Of a DNA stretch of 64,000 nucleotides, positions 15,301 through 22,914 are shown one piece after another. The position numbers and the translations under genes were made by a program. Each line of letters begins with the position of its first letter. Position 1 is the stretch's first letter. The stretch lies in the NCBI RefSeq assembly GCF_900187885.1, contig NZ_FYEK01000077.1:1-64000 (forward strand), given 5' to 3'. The notes under the pieces were generated by a model, which made no database searches, was not told the DNA's origin, and was given only the letters and a program-made list of their open reading frames with translations. The stretch comes from Thermoflexus hugenholtzii JAD2. GTDB taxonomy: Bacteria; Chloroflexota; Anaerolineae; Thermoflexales; Thermoflexaceae.

Positions 15301-16411
15301 GCCGGAGACAACCATCACCGCGCCGACCCCCAACGCGCTGCTGAACCACGTCCCCATCATCGCCGGGACGGCCTCGCCCTCGGACGTCACAGCGGTTCAG
15401 GTAGCGCTCCAGCGGACGAGCGACCAGCGATGGTGGAACGGCTCGGGCTGGGGAGCCGGGCCGGTCTGGCTGACCGCCACCGGCCGCCTCACCTGGTCCT
15501 GGTCCCCGCCTTCCGATTTGACGGATGGGACCTATGGGGTGCTGGCCCGGGCGGTGCGGGACACCATTGTGGACCCCACCCCCGCTGCGGTGACCTTCAC
15601 CCTGGACCGCACGCCGCCGGGGACACCGGTCCTGATCACCCCCACGGTGACGATGACCTACACCCCGCCGGTCCGGATGGAGTGGGCGCCCACGGGCGCC
15701 GAGACGCCGGCCGGATACGTGGTGCTGATCAACACCGCTCGCTTCACGGTAACTGCGCCGCCCTTCCTGGCCAACCTGGCTCCTGGGGAATATCAGTGGA
15801 CGGTCGCTGCCTTCGACGCAGCAGGCAATCTCTCGGGGACGCCTCCGCCGGTGCAGTTCTATGTGGCAGCCGGGGCGCGCCCCCCCGGTCAGGTGTTCCT
15901 GCCCTTGATTATGCGTGGGGAGGGGATCACTCCCCCGCCCCCACCGCCCCCGGCTTGTGTGGAACGTTTGGCAAACGGAGGATTTGAAGCGGATTTAGCG
16001 GGAAGCTGGCAGATCCTCAATCCAACGGCGCCCATCGCCCGGGTCCAGAGCCCGGTTTACGAGGGGCAGTGGGCGGTCCGCCTGGGGGACCTGCAGGCGA
16101 CCTCTTCCTCCTATGCCACCCTCTGGCGGCGGGTGAGCCTGGATGGAAGCCGGGCCACCCTGAGCCTGTGGCGCCTGCCTCAAATCCGGGAAAGCGGCGA
16201 TCGCTTCTACATCGGCTTCCGGAACGCCCGGAACGAATGGATCCCGCTGCTGGTCGACTCGGCGAACACCGGAGCGTGGGAGCCGGTGAGCCTGGACCTC
16301 ACGCCTTATGCAGGCCAGATCCTCACCCTGACCATCGGCGTTTACAATAATGGGAGCGGTCCGGGCAGCGCGGCGGTGATCGACGCCGTGAGCCTGCAGG
16401 TCTGCCGGTAA
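12383..16411 (+). CDS. giant modular N-acetylmuramoyl-L-alanine amidase with GerMN, golvesin-like, FN3 and C-terminal binding domains
   Basis: A 1342-residue secreted or anchored protein. After an N-terminal membrane segment (about 16-38) comes a GerMN-like domain (about 45-190), then an Amidase_3 zinc amidase split in two. Half one has SAGHG and a Glu in GLVEDLNNAE; half two has SFHTNGYNG and LMEVAFHDN, so all four expected zinc/catalytic positions remain. Between the halves lies a golvesin/carbohydrate-binding-like insert (about 320-435). A FN3 domain (about 645-730), a ThuA/amidotransferase-like region, Ig-like repeats, an internal FLPLIMRG motif and a terminal jelly-roll-like domain follow. 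It likely remodels peptidoglycan. ATG 12383 is chosen; GTG 12371 is possible. Confidence 0.8.
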   Translation: MDRDAQRSRRALGFRRAGAALLLGGGFLSLLLLGLAWRGMAAVVRPQSEGASVCFYTDPWDSRVRCVSRVFPQAAASITDRLSLRLQALITGPTPEERAAGLWSPLPAGARLASFQWSGAVLTLYLELPVAYLERASPEGPVLSPWTIDQALYLFLRHLEPFGVQNVQVMARNPVDGRFYALSWFLREPPPLNKPTELAKASGETLQPLGVSGPPAYSRPQASGFLSGKAIYLSAGHGWYWYAPGGRWLTQRGNTNGLVEDLNNAEVVNQFLIQYLYNAGADVWPVRERDMNTWEGIADNDNPATYQEQGPWSPGTLPGYNGGTYRTALTTLGTATAMAVWTLFPPRDGLYAVYVWYTAGSNRSTDAQFLIEHAGGRSEVRINQQGHGYTWRYLGTFPFRGGQPARVILTNRTDRPENLNRVVVADAIRIGGGMGTVRGDGPPPSPGPSGRPRWEEAARYWAKYQGAPPSVYDPFQCNTHSACGDAIDDVTARPRYAEWEREPFDDPVYFSFHTNGYNGTLRGTESYVYDNSDPNYQRTPGSLELQNAVHTQVIQDLRAAWDPNWIDRGKKQANLGELRLLSTMPGVLMEVAFHDNPQDAAALKDPRFAQIVARAIYKGIVRYYAQRDGRAPVFLPEPPQAPVARQTGPGQVTLSWQPSPSDGGVLLGHPATAYKVYTSTDGFAWSDGVLVNDTTWTLSGLPEGRAVFFRVTGVNAGGESFPTPVVGVRVGPWGAPRLLLVDGFDRLDAAMRPVEDLGGSLGLVTRMPLARMNGFDALAGIGRALSLPFDGATDEAVAGGALPLEGYAAVIWALGEEGFSEPTLDDAARARLRTYLRNGGRLILSGSNVGQDLSQRDPGFLRDVLRAGFSADDAGTRTVRPVSGGLLDGIGDLTLDDGTMGSHRVTTPDVLTPGPEAQILMQYPDGRAAATFFGAPCPQVAVFGFPLESAWPMSARAALLDRLLNAMLACGAPPETTITAPTPNALLNHVPIIAGTASPSDVTAVQVALQRTSDQRWWNGSGWGAGPVWLTATGRLTWSWSPPSDLTDGTYGVLARAVRDTIVDPTPAAVTFTLDRTPPGTPVLITPTVTMTYTPPVRMEWAPTGAETPAGYVVLINTARFTVTAPPFLANLAPGEYQWTVAAFDAAGNLSGTPPPVQFYVAAGARPPGQVFLPLIMRGEGITPPPPPPPACVERLANGGFEADLAGSWQILNPTAPIARVQSPVYEGQWAVRLGDLQATSSSYATLWRRVSLDGSRATLSLWRLPQIRESGDRFYIGFRNARNEWIPLLVDSANTGAWEPVSLDLTPYAGQILTLTIGVYNNGSGPGSAAVIDAVSLQVCR

Positions 16412-16435
16412 TGCCCCGGAGGGGGGCGGGAAGGG

Positions 16436-17461
16436 ATGCGTGCGCAGACGGCCTGGCTGGTGATCTTCCTCGGCGCCCTCGCCATCGCGCTGGTGATGAC
16501 GCCGGTGGCCCGCGCGGTGGCCGTCCGCGTGGGGATGGTGGATCATCCGGCCTCGCGCAAGCTACACACGCGGCCCATCCCGCTGCTGGGCGGCCTCGCC
16601 CTTTACCTGGCCGTGCTGCTGGCCCTGTTGCTCTTCGAGGGCCGCTACAACCTTCCCCAGCTGGCCGGGATCCTGGCGGGGGCCACCGCCATCTCGTTCC
16701 TGGGGATCTGGGATGACCGCTGGGGGATGCGCCCGTTGATCAAGCTGGCCGGCCAAGTGCTCATCGCCGGCGTGGTGATGGCGACGGGCGTGACCGTCTC
16801 CCTCTTCCCCTGGCCGATCCTGAACCTCCTAGTGACGCTGCTCTGGCTGGTCGGGATCACCAACGCCTTCAACCTCATCGACAACATGGACGGCCTGTCG
16901 GGAGGGATCGGTGCGGTCGCCGCGGCCTTCTTCCTGCTCCTGGCCGCCCTGAACGGCCAATATCTGGTGGGTGCCATGGCCGCCGCTGTCCTGGGGGCCT
17001 GCATCGGCTTCCTGCGCTACAATTTCAACCCGGCCTCGATCTTCATGGGGGATGCCGGGAGCCTGTTCCTGGGGTTCCTGATGGCGGTCCTGGGGATCAA
17101 GCTTCGCTTCCCCAACAACGTCGCCTTCGTCACCTGGATGGTCCCGGTGCTGGTCCTGGGGATCCCCATTTTCGACACCGCTCTGGTGGTGCTCTCGCGG
17201 CTCCGGCGGGGCCTCAACCCACTGACCACGCCGGGGAAGGATCATCTCTCCCACCGGCTGGTGCGGGCGGGGCTGACCCATCGGGAGGCGGTGTTAACGC
17301 TGTATCTGGCTCAGGTGACCCTGGGGGTGCTGGCGATGTTCGTCGCCATGGCGGGGGCGCTGGAGAGCTACCTGATCGGGGGATTGGTGGTGGGCTTCGC
17401 CCTGTGGGCCCTCTGGCGCCTGGAGCAGCCCCCCTTCTTCGAGCCGCCCGCCAGGCGGTGA
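16436..17461 (+). CDS. WecA/TagO-type undecaprenyl-phosphate sugar-1-phosphate transferase
   Basis: A 341-residue integral membrane enzyme of the MraY/WecA/TagO family, which moves a HexNAc-1-phosphate from UDP-sugar to undecaprenyl phosphate to start envelope glycan synthesis. Key motifs: LGIWDDRWGMRP (residues about 84-95), NAFNLIDNMDGLSGG (about 142-156), FMGDAGSLFLG (about 202-212) and the C-terminal KDHLSHRL HIH-like loop (about 269-276). About ten to eleven helices are expected. It lacks MraY-specific features and the N-terminus fits WecA/TagO. The start is 25 bases after the amidase stop, so it is probably co-transcribed with cell-wall genes. Confidence 0.85.
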   Translation: MRAQTAWLVIFLGALAIALVMTPVARAVAVRVGMVDHPASRKLHTRPIPLLGGLALYLAVLLALLLFEGRYNLPQLAGILAGATAISFLGIWDDRWGMRPLIKLAGQVLIAGVVMATGVTVSLFPWPILNLLVTLLWLVGITNAFNLIDNMDGLSGGIGAVAAAFFLLLAALNGQYLVGAMAAAVLGACIGFLRYNFNPASIFMGDAGSLFLGFLMAVLGIKLRFPNNVAFVTWMVPVLVLGIPIFDTALVVLSRLRRGLNPLTTPGKDHLSHRLVRAGLTHREAVLTLYLAQVTLGVLAMFVAMAGALESYLIGGLVVGFALWALWRLEQPPFFEPPARR

Positions 17462-17470
17462 GGGCTGCGG

Positions 17471-17893
17471 ATGCGACGCGGGCTTCCGATCCTGCTCGTC
17501 GGGCTCTTCCTCTTCAGCTTAGGGGCCGGGCTGGCCCAGCTGCGCCCGGCCGCTCGATCCGCTCCCCCCACCCAGCCCGCCCGGCTGATCCTGATCACCC
17601 GGACGCCGCAGCCCGGCGGGACGCCGGCTCCTTCCCTCCCCCTCACCCCCACACCGGAGGGGCGGTGGATGCGCGTGGCGGGGACAGGGGGGCTCGGGCT
17701 GCGGCTCCGGGAGGGCCCGGGGCTGAACCATCCGACCGTCGCGGTGCTCCCGGAGGGCACCCGGTTATGGGTCTTCCCGGAGCCCCAGGAAGCGGACGGC
17801 CTGCGCTGGTATCGGGCGCGGACAGCGGAGGGAGGTATGGAAGGATGGGTGGCGGAGCCCTATCTGACCCCGGAGCCCCTCTCTTCGCCGTAG
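17471..17893 (+). CDS. secreted SH3b-domain protein
   Basis: A 140-residue protein with a signal anchor (RRGLPILLVGLFLFSLGAG), a Pro/Thr-rich linker (about 30-65) and a bacterial SH3-type domain (about 67-135) with LGLRLREGPGLNHPTVAVLP and WYRARTAEG...GWVAEPYL. Such domains bind peptidoglycan or peptides. It follows the WecA-like gene by nine bases and is likely the last gene of the envelope operon. No catalytic domain. Confidence 0.75.
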   Translation: MRRGLPILLVGLFLFSLGAGLAQLRPAARSAPPTQPARLILITRTPQPGGTPAPSLPLTPTPEGRWMRVAGTGGLGLRLREGPGLNHPTVAVLPEGTRLWVFPEPQEADGLRWYRARTAEGGMEGWVAEPYLTPEPLSSP

Positions 17894-17932
17894 AACAGCG
17901 GGTTCCGGGCGCAGGCTCCTTGAGCAGGTCCT

Positions 17933-18197
17933 TTACAGGCCGACCGCCTTCCGGATGAGCGCAATGATCCGGGCCTCCTCTGCCTCGGATACCTCTCTCA
18001 ACGCAAACGCGACGGGCCACATCGCTCCCTCATCCAGGCGCGCCGCATCGGTGAAACCCAGGGTTGCATACCGCGTTTGGAATTTGTAGGCGCTCTGCCT
18101 GAGCGCCCCTTCATCGCGGCCCGTTCCTCAGCAGTAACCCCCCCCTGGCGGTCTTCCGGCTGGTCCCCCGTGAGCCCTTCGTTTTCTTCCCTGGCAT
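17933..18197 (-). pseudogene. decayed DUF1801-family gene with internal deletion
   Basis: Reading minus from ATG 18197 (good GGAGG upstream) gives a Lys-rich start MPGKKTKGSRG. After a run of G that shifts frame, [11 protein letters not shown] follows, the usual DUF1801 N-terminus. The middle is missing. The frame then resumes with [29 protein letters not shown] and a terminal [15 protein letters not shown], the usual C-terminus of the family. The joint carries the hairpin GTAGGCGCTCTGCCTGAGCGCC (18087-18108). Full-length relatives are about 140-150 residues; this remnant is about 265 bases and cannot make that protein. It explains the otherwise gene-free gap. Confidence 0.75.
18087..18108. 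repeat. GTAG-headed hairpin inside the DUF1801 remnant
   Basis: GTAGGCGCTC-TGCC-TGAGCGCC forms a GGCGCTC/GAGCGCC hairpin behind a GTAG head, resembling the REP elements elsewhere in the window but with a different stem. It lies at the deletion joint of the pseudogene. Confidence 0.55.
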
Positions 18198-18214
18198 CGG
18201 GGATCTCCTCCCGC

Positions 18215-18757
18215 TCACGCCAGCTCCGGCTGGATCAGGCCGTAATGGCCGTCCCGCCGGCGGTAGACCACGTTGATGCTGGCGGTCTCCGGGTTGTAGA
18301 AGATGAAGAAGTCGTGGCCGAGCAGCTCCATCTGCTCGATGGCTTCCTCCGGCGTCATCGCCGTGACCTCGAACCGCTTGATCTTCACAATCCGGCCGCC
18401 CTCTTCGGTTTCCCCGATCGCGGCCGGGGCGGTCTCCTCCATGCCAGCCCGCGCGCGTCCCTCCCGCCGGCCCTTGAACCGCTCGATGCGCCGCTCCATC
18501 TTGTCCACCACCAGGTCAATGGCCGCCAGGAGATCCGCGTGGCGCTCCTCGGCCCGGAGGAGGAGGCCCGGCGTCATCCGCAGGGTGAGCTGCGCGATCT
18601 GACGTTGATCCCGGCTACGGGTGTTCTCCTGGGCCAGCTCCAGCTCAGCCTGCGAGATCGTGGGCAGGAAGCGCTCCAGCCGTGCGATCCGCTTGCGTGC
18701 GTAGGCCTCGATGGCCTCCGTGATCTCAATGTTCCGTCCCCGCACGATCAGCTCCAT
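18215..18757 (-). CDS. hpf: long-form ribosome hibernation-promoting factor
   Basis: A 180-residue protein with the N-terminal RaiA/S30AE domain (MELIVRGRNIEITEAIEAYA ... AAIDLVVDKMERRIERFK, residues 1-95), a variable linker and the C-terminal HPF dimerisation domain (IVKIKRFEVTAMTPEEAIEQ onward, about 122-180). Long HPF alone dimerises ribosomes into inactive 100S particles in stationary phase. A strong TTAGGAGGAG Shine-Dalgarno precedes ATG 18757. Its start lies 32 bases inside the end of comF, suggesting coupled translation. Confidence 0.93.
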   Translation of the reverse strand: MELIVRGRNIEITEAIEAYARKRIARLERFLPTISQAELELAQENTRSRDQRQIAQLTLRMTPGLLLRAEERHADLLAAIDLVVDKMERRIERFKGRREGRARAGMEETAPAAIGETEEGGRIVKIKRFEVTAMTPEEAIEQMELLGHDFFIFYNPETASINVVYRRRDGHYGLIQPELA

Positions 18758-19514
18758 AGGCTCCTCCTAAGGGGATCGAAAGGGATCTTCGTAGGATCAC
18801 CCGCGCGAGGGTGAACCCCCATACCGTGACCGCGCCGGCCTGATAGAGGGCCGCTGCGCAGGCCTCCAGGGTGGCCCCGCTGGTGCACACATCGTCGATC
18901 ACCGCCACCCGCCTGCCCGCGATCCAGCGGGGATCGGCCTGGAAAACCCCCTGCACGTTCGCCCGTCGCGCGAGGTGGTCCAGCCCCACCTGGGAGGGCG
19001 TGGCCCGCACGCGCCGCAGCGCCTCCGGGTGCACGGGGAGGCTCAGGTGTTCGGCCAGGGCCTCCGCGAGCAGGGCGGCCTGATTATACCCCCGCTGACG
19101 CTCTCGCCCCCGGTGGGCAGGAACCGGGATCAGCAGGTCGGCCTCCAGGGCGAAACGGGTCCAGCCGTCGGCCATCAGCGGGGCCAGGGCCCGGGCCACC
19201 GCATAGCGTCCATGGAATTTTAGCCGGTGCACCGCCCGGCGGAGGGGTCCCCGATAGAGACAGGCCGAGCGGATCCCCGCCAGCCGGGGCGGATCGGCCC
19301 GGCACGTGGGGCAGCGATCCCCCTCCGGCCACGGGATCCCGCAGCCTGGGCAGACCGGCGGCATAATCGGAATGACCGCCGCCGCGCAGGCGGCGCACCA
19401 GAAGGCTCCCGGCCTCCCACAACCGGCACAGCGCGGAGGGAAGAGGAGATCCAGCGCCTCCTCCAGGATGCGGAAGGGCAGGGTCAGGCGGACCGGGAGG
19501 GAGATCCGACGCAC
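18726..19514 (-). CDS. comF: ComF-family phosphoribosyltransferase-like protein
   Basis: A 262-residue ComF homologue. The N-terminal zinc-ribbon part has four CXXC pairs (RCAGCG, WCAAC, VCPGCG, RCPTC; about 28-70). The phosphoribosyltransferase-like domain has the family blocks LKFHGRYAVARAL, LIPVPAHRGRERQRGYNQA (about 133-151) and the PRPP loop VAVIDDVCTSGATL (about 204-217). ComF assists DNA uptake in competent bacteria. The start is taken as GTG 19514, with no clear Shine-Dalgarno. The C-terminal tail GAYGADRAGTEH runs into hpf by 32 bases. Position behind a Tad pilus operon fits a surface/DNA-uptake context, which is inference. Confidence 0.88.
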   Translation of the reverse strand: MRRISLPVRLTLPFRILEEALDLLFPPRCAGCGRPGAFWCAACAAAVIPIMPPVCPGCGIPWPEGDRCPTCRADPPRLAGIRSACLYRGPLRRAVHRLKFHGRYAVARALAPLMADGWTRFALEADLLIPVPAHRGRERQRGYNQAALLAEALAEHLSLPVHPEALRRVRATPSQVGLDHLARRANVQGVFQADPRWIAGRRVAVIDDVCTSGATLEACAAALYQAGAVTVWGFTLARVILRRSLSIPLGGAYGADRAGTEH

Positions 19515-19554
19515 ATTCTACCCCAAAGCGAGAGCTCAACCCGGAGGTTTTTCG

Positions 19555-20493
19555 CTAAGGGAGGAACCCGCCGCCGAACTGCTTGAGCACGATGAGCAGG
19601 GCCGGCCCGAGCAGGACCACGAACATGGCGGGGAAGATCAGGAAGACCAGCGGGAACAGCATCTTGATCGGGGCTTGGCGGGCCAGCTCCTCCGCCCGCT
19701 GCCGGCGGCGCAGGCGCATCTGATCCGCCTGGATGTGAAGCACCTTGGCGATGCTCACCCCCAGCTGCTCCGCCTGGATGATGGCCGCTACGAAGGTAGT
19801 CATCTCCGGCAGATCCACCCGCGCCGCCATATCCCGCAGGGCGTCCTTGCGGGAGCGCCCCAGGGCGATCTCATGGAGGACACGGGCGAAGGCGCGCCCC
19901 AGCTCGTTGTGGTTCCAACGCTCCGCCACCTTCTGCATCGCCGCGTCGAAGCCCAGGCCGGCCTCCACACAGATCACCAGGAGATCCAGAGCGTCCGGCA
20001 ACGTCTTCAGGATCTCCCGCTTGCGCCGGGCGATCTGTTGGTTGAGCCAGAGCATGGGAAGGTAAAAACCCAGCCCGCCCATGGCCAGGCTGAGAACCCA
20101 CCGCTGGGGCGGCGGGGCCCGCAGCAGCAGCACCTGGAGGAGGCCGAAGAGGAACAGCCCGACCAGCAGACGCAGCACGAAGAACTCTGCCGCCCCCAGG
20201 CGGGTGGGATTGCCGGCCAGCTCCAGGCGGCGACGGGTGTCCTCAATGATCGATTGCGGGGTGAACCGGGTGATGAAGGCCGCGATCTGGCGAAGGAGGG
20301 GGACGATCACCCGCTGGGTGAAAGGAATGGAGAGCTCGATGTCCTCCAGGGTCACCGGCACGTCCCGGGCGGCGAACTCCGCCAGCCGGGCCTGAAGCAC
20401 CTCCTCCTCCCGCGGCGCCCCCAGGCCGATCACCAAGGCCAGCGCGATCACCCCCAGGGCCAAGATGACCAGAACCACGATCAGGCTCACCAT
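19555..20493 (-). CDS. tadC: Tad pilus inner-membrane platform protein TadC
   Basis: A 312-residue type II secretion F-domain protein with an N-terminal helix (MVSLIVVLVILALGVIALAL), a central pair of helices (about 108-160) and a cytoplasmic T2SSF domain with LPDALDLLVICVEAGLGFDA and MRLRRRQRAEELARQAPIKM, then two C-terminal helices. In Tad systems TadB and TadC form the platform for pilus extension. ATG 20493 is preferred because of GAGG within the end of tadB and the normal N-terminus; longer frames upstream overlap tadB. Last gene of the Tad core operon; comF follows after about 40 bases. Confidence 0.88.
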   Translation of the reverse strand: MVSLIVVLVILALGVIALALVIGLGAPREEEVLQARLAEFAARDVPVTLEDIELSIPFTQRVIVPLLRQIAAFITRFTPQSIIEDTRRRLELAGNPTRLGAAEFFVLRLLVGLFLFGLLQVLLLRAPPPQRWVLSLAMGGLGFYLPMLWLNQQIARRKREILKTLPDALDLLVICVEAGLGFDAAMQKVAERWNHNELGRAFARVLHEIALGRSRKDALRDMAARVDLPEMTTFVAAIIQAEQLGVSIAKVLHIQADQMRLRRRQRAEELARQAPIKMLFPLVFLIFPAMFVVLLGPALLIVLKQFGGGFLP

Positions 20494-20497
20494 CCTC

Positions 20498-21466
20498 TTA
20501 CACCTCGATCCGGACAATCCGGCGGATCACGAAGTAACCGATGAGCATCATGACCAGGGTGCAGGAGATCATAAAATAGCCCAGGATCCCGCTGTTGAAG
20601 AAATTCAACATGTAGTTGCGGTTGATCCCGAACAGGATCAGGCCCAGGGCGATGGGGAGGAACATCAGGACATAGCCGCTGAGGGTTTGCTGGGCGGTCA
20701 GCGCCCGGATCTCCCCTTGGATCCGCACGCGCTCGCGGATGGTGAAGCTGATGGTGTCTAGGATCTCGGCCAGGTTCCCGCCCACCTCGCGGTGGATCAG
20801 GATCGCCGTGACCAGCATCTCCAGGTCATCACTGCGGACCCGACGGAGCATGTTCTGGAGGGCCTGTTCCAGGGAGAGGCCCAGCTGCTGTTCCTTGACC
20901 ACGCGATCGAACTCGACAGAGATCGGCGGGGGGAGCTCCCGGGCCACGGCCTCCATGGCCTGCAGGACGCTGTAGCCAGCCCGCAGGCCGTTCACCATCA
21001 GGTTGATGGCGTCCCCCAGCTGGGCGTTGAAGGCCTGCAGCCGCCGCCGCTGGCGCCAGGCCACATACAAGCGGGGGGCGAAGAAGCCGGCCACCGCTCC
21101 CAGCAACGTGAGCGGCAGGAAGCGGAAGATCAGCTGGGCCAGCAGGAGCCCAAGCCCCGCGGAGAGGATCTGCATGACCAGGAACTCCGCCGGGGTGATC
21201 TTGAGATCCGCCCGGGCCAGCTGGAGGCGCAGGTCCTCCGCGAACCCCCGCCCGGCGATGGCCCGGTTCAGATTTTCACTGAATGGCATGGCCCGGCGGG
21301 AGGGCGCCGGACGGGATGGCCCCTCGCCCCGGCGCACGGGCGGGGCAGCGGCGTAGCGTTCCAGCCGCTCGACCACCTCCTCCTCTTCCCCTCCGAAGAT
21401 GTAGAGGAGCAGGAGGATCACGATCAGCGCGCCCCCGCCGATCAGCACATAAGTCTGCCAGGCCAT
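20498..21466 (-). CDS. tadB: Tad pilus inner-membrane platform protein TadB
   Basis: A 322-residue T2SSF-domain protein with an N-terminal helix ([20 protein letters not shown]), a Glu-rich patch, and the F-domain block [20 protein letters not shown] ... [18 protein letters not shown], followed by two terminal helices. It pairs with TadC. ATG 21466 has AGGGGGAAGGGG upstream. The gap to cpaF is 11 bases and to tadC four, so translation is coupled. Confidence 0.88.
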   Translation of the reverse strand: MAWQTYVLIGGGALIVILLLLYIFGGEEEEVVERLERYAAAPPVRRGEGPSRPAPSRRAMPFSENLNRAIAGRGFAEDLRLQLARADLKITPAEFLVMQILSAGLGLLLAQLIFRFLPLTLLGAVAGFFAPRLYVAWRQRRRLQAFNAQLGDAINLMVNGLRAGYSVLQAMEAVARELPPPISVEFDRVVKEQQLGLSLEQALQNMLRRVRSDDLEMLVTAILIHREVGGNLAEILDTISFTIRERVRIQGEIRALTAQQTLSGYVLMFLPIALGLILFGINRNYMLNFFNSGILGYFMISCTLVMMLIGYFVIRRIVRIEV

Positions 21467-21476
21467 CCCCTTCCCC

Positions 21477-22880
21477 CTATCGACGCCCGATGCCGAAGAT
21501 CGAGGGCGGCAGGCGGATGCCGGCCTCCTCCAGGCGGTCGATGAAGCGCGGCCGGATCCCCGTGGGCACCAGCCGGCCAACGATCTTCCCCCCTTCCATC
21601 CCGTATTGCTCGAATTTGAAGAGCTCGGTGGCGGTGATCACCTCCCCCTCCAGGCCCTGGATCTCTGTGACGGAGACGATCTTGCGGGAGCCGTCCCGCA
21701 TGCGGGAGGTCTGGACGATCAGGTCGATGGCCATGGCGATCTGCTCCCGGATCGCCCGGTGGGGGAGATCCGTCCCGGCCATCAGCACCATGTTCTCCAG
21801 GCGGGCCAGGGCGTCACGGGGGCTGTTGGCGTGGATGGTGGTCATGGAGCCCTCGTGGCCGGTGTTCATCGCCTGGAGCATGTCAAAGGCCTCGCCCCCG
21901 CGGCACTCCCCGACAATGATCCGGTCCGGGCGCATCCGCAGGGCGTTGATCACCAGATCCCGCATGGTGATCTCGCCCTTCCCCTCAATGTTCGGTGGGC
22001 GGGTCTCCAGGGTGACCACATGCTCCTGGCGCAGCTGCAGCTCCGCCGCGTTCTCAATGGTGATGATCCGCTCCCCCTCCGGGATGAAGCCGGAGAGGAT
22101 GTTGAGCAAGGTGGTCTTGCCCGAGCCCGTCCCGCCGGAGACCACGATGTTGATCCTCGCCTGGACGCAGGCTTTCAGGAACTCCATCACCTCCGGCGTG
22201 GCCGAGCCCAGGCGGATCAGATCCTCCACCGTGAGAGGGGTCCGGTAGAACTTCCGGATGGTCACCACCGGGCCGATCAGGGAGATCGGGGGGATCACAA
22301 TGTTGACGCGGGAGCCGTCGGGCAGCCGAGCGTCCACGTAGGGCATGCTCTCGTCCACCCGCCGGCCCAGGGGAGCGACGATGCGTTCGATGATCCGCAT
22401 CAGATGTTCATCGTCCTCGAAGACCACGTTCGTCCGCTCGATCTTCCCGTTGCGCTCGATGTAGACCTTCTTGGGCCCGTTGACCATGATCTCGGTGATG
22501 GTGTCATCCTGGAGCAGGGGCTCCAGGGGGCCGTAGCCCAGGATCTCGGCCACGATCTGCTCGAACAGCCGCTGGCGCTCCAGGCGGCTCAGGACGATGT
22601 GATCCTCCGCCAGGACGGCGTCGAACTTCTCCTCGATCATCGCCCGCAGCTCTTCGGTGCGGGAGAGATCCAGGGTGGGCTCCAGCTCCGCGAGGAGTTT
22701 GTTCTGGATCCGGCTTTTGAGATCCGCGTAGGCATCCCGGAGGCCGGTGGTGGTCGGCAACGGCCGGCGGGGGGCGGAAGGCGGCGGAGGCTCCGGGGCC
22801 GGCCCCGGGCGCGCCGGCTCGGGGCTCGGCGACGCTGCAGGAGGACTCTGGCTTCCCTGAATCCGTCGCAGGAGCGACAT
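21477..22880 (-). CDS. cpaF: Tad/CpaF-type secretion ATPase
   Basis: A 467-residue hexameric traffic ATPase that powers pilus assembly. It has a Pro-rich N-terminal linker (about 10-42), then the CpaF N-domain ([20 protein letters not shown]), Walker [14 protein letters not shown] (248-260), Asp box [12 protein letters not shown], Walker [17 protein letters not shown], and a His box TIHANSP. Strong GGAGG before ATG 22880. Only 35 bases separate it from cpaE. A second ATPase for retraction is absent, as is usual for Tad. Confidence 0.94.
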   Translation of the reverse strand: MSLLRRIQGSQSPPAASPSPEPARPGPAPEPPPPSAPRRPLPTTTGLRDAYADLKSRIQNKLLAELEPTLDLSRTEELRAMIEEKFDAVLAEDHIVLSRLERQRLFEQIVAEILGYGPLEPLLQDDTITEIMVNGPKKVYIERNGKIERTNVVFEDDEHLMRIIERIVAPLGRRVDESMPYVDARLPDGSRVNIVIPPISLIGPVVTIRKFYRTPLTVEDLIRLGSATPEVMEFLKACVQARINIVVSGGTGSGKTTLLNILSGFIPEGERIITIENAAELQLRQEHVVTLETRPPNIEGKGEITMRDLVINALRMRPDRIIVGECRGGEAFDMLQAMNTGHEGSMTTIHANSPRDALARLENMVLMAGTDLPHRAIREQIAMAIDLIVQTSRMRDGSRKIVSVTEIQGLEGEVITATELFKFEQYGMEGGKIVGRLVPTGIRPRFIDRLEEAGIRLPPSIFGIGRR

Positions 22881-22914
22881 CCTTCACCTCCGGAAAGCGA
22901 GTGGGAACAGCCTC

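Noticed and set aside
12479-15349. Minus-strand open frame of over 900 codons opposite the amidase
   Set aside because: GC-rich codon bias on the true strand produces it; it has no domain match, is rich in Gly/Arg/Pro, and lacks a ribosome site.
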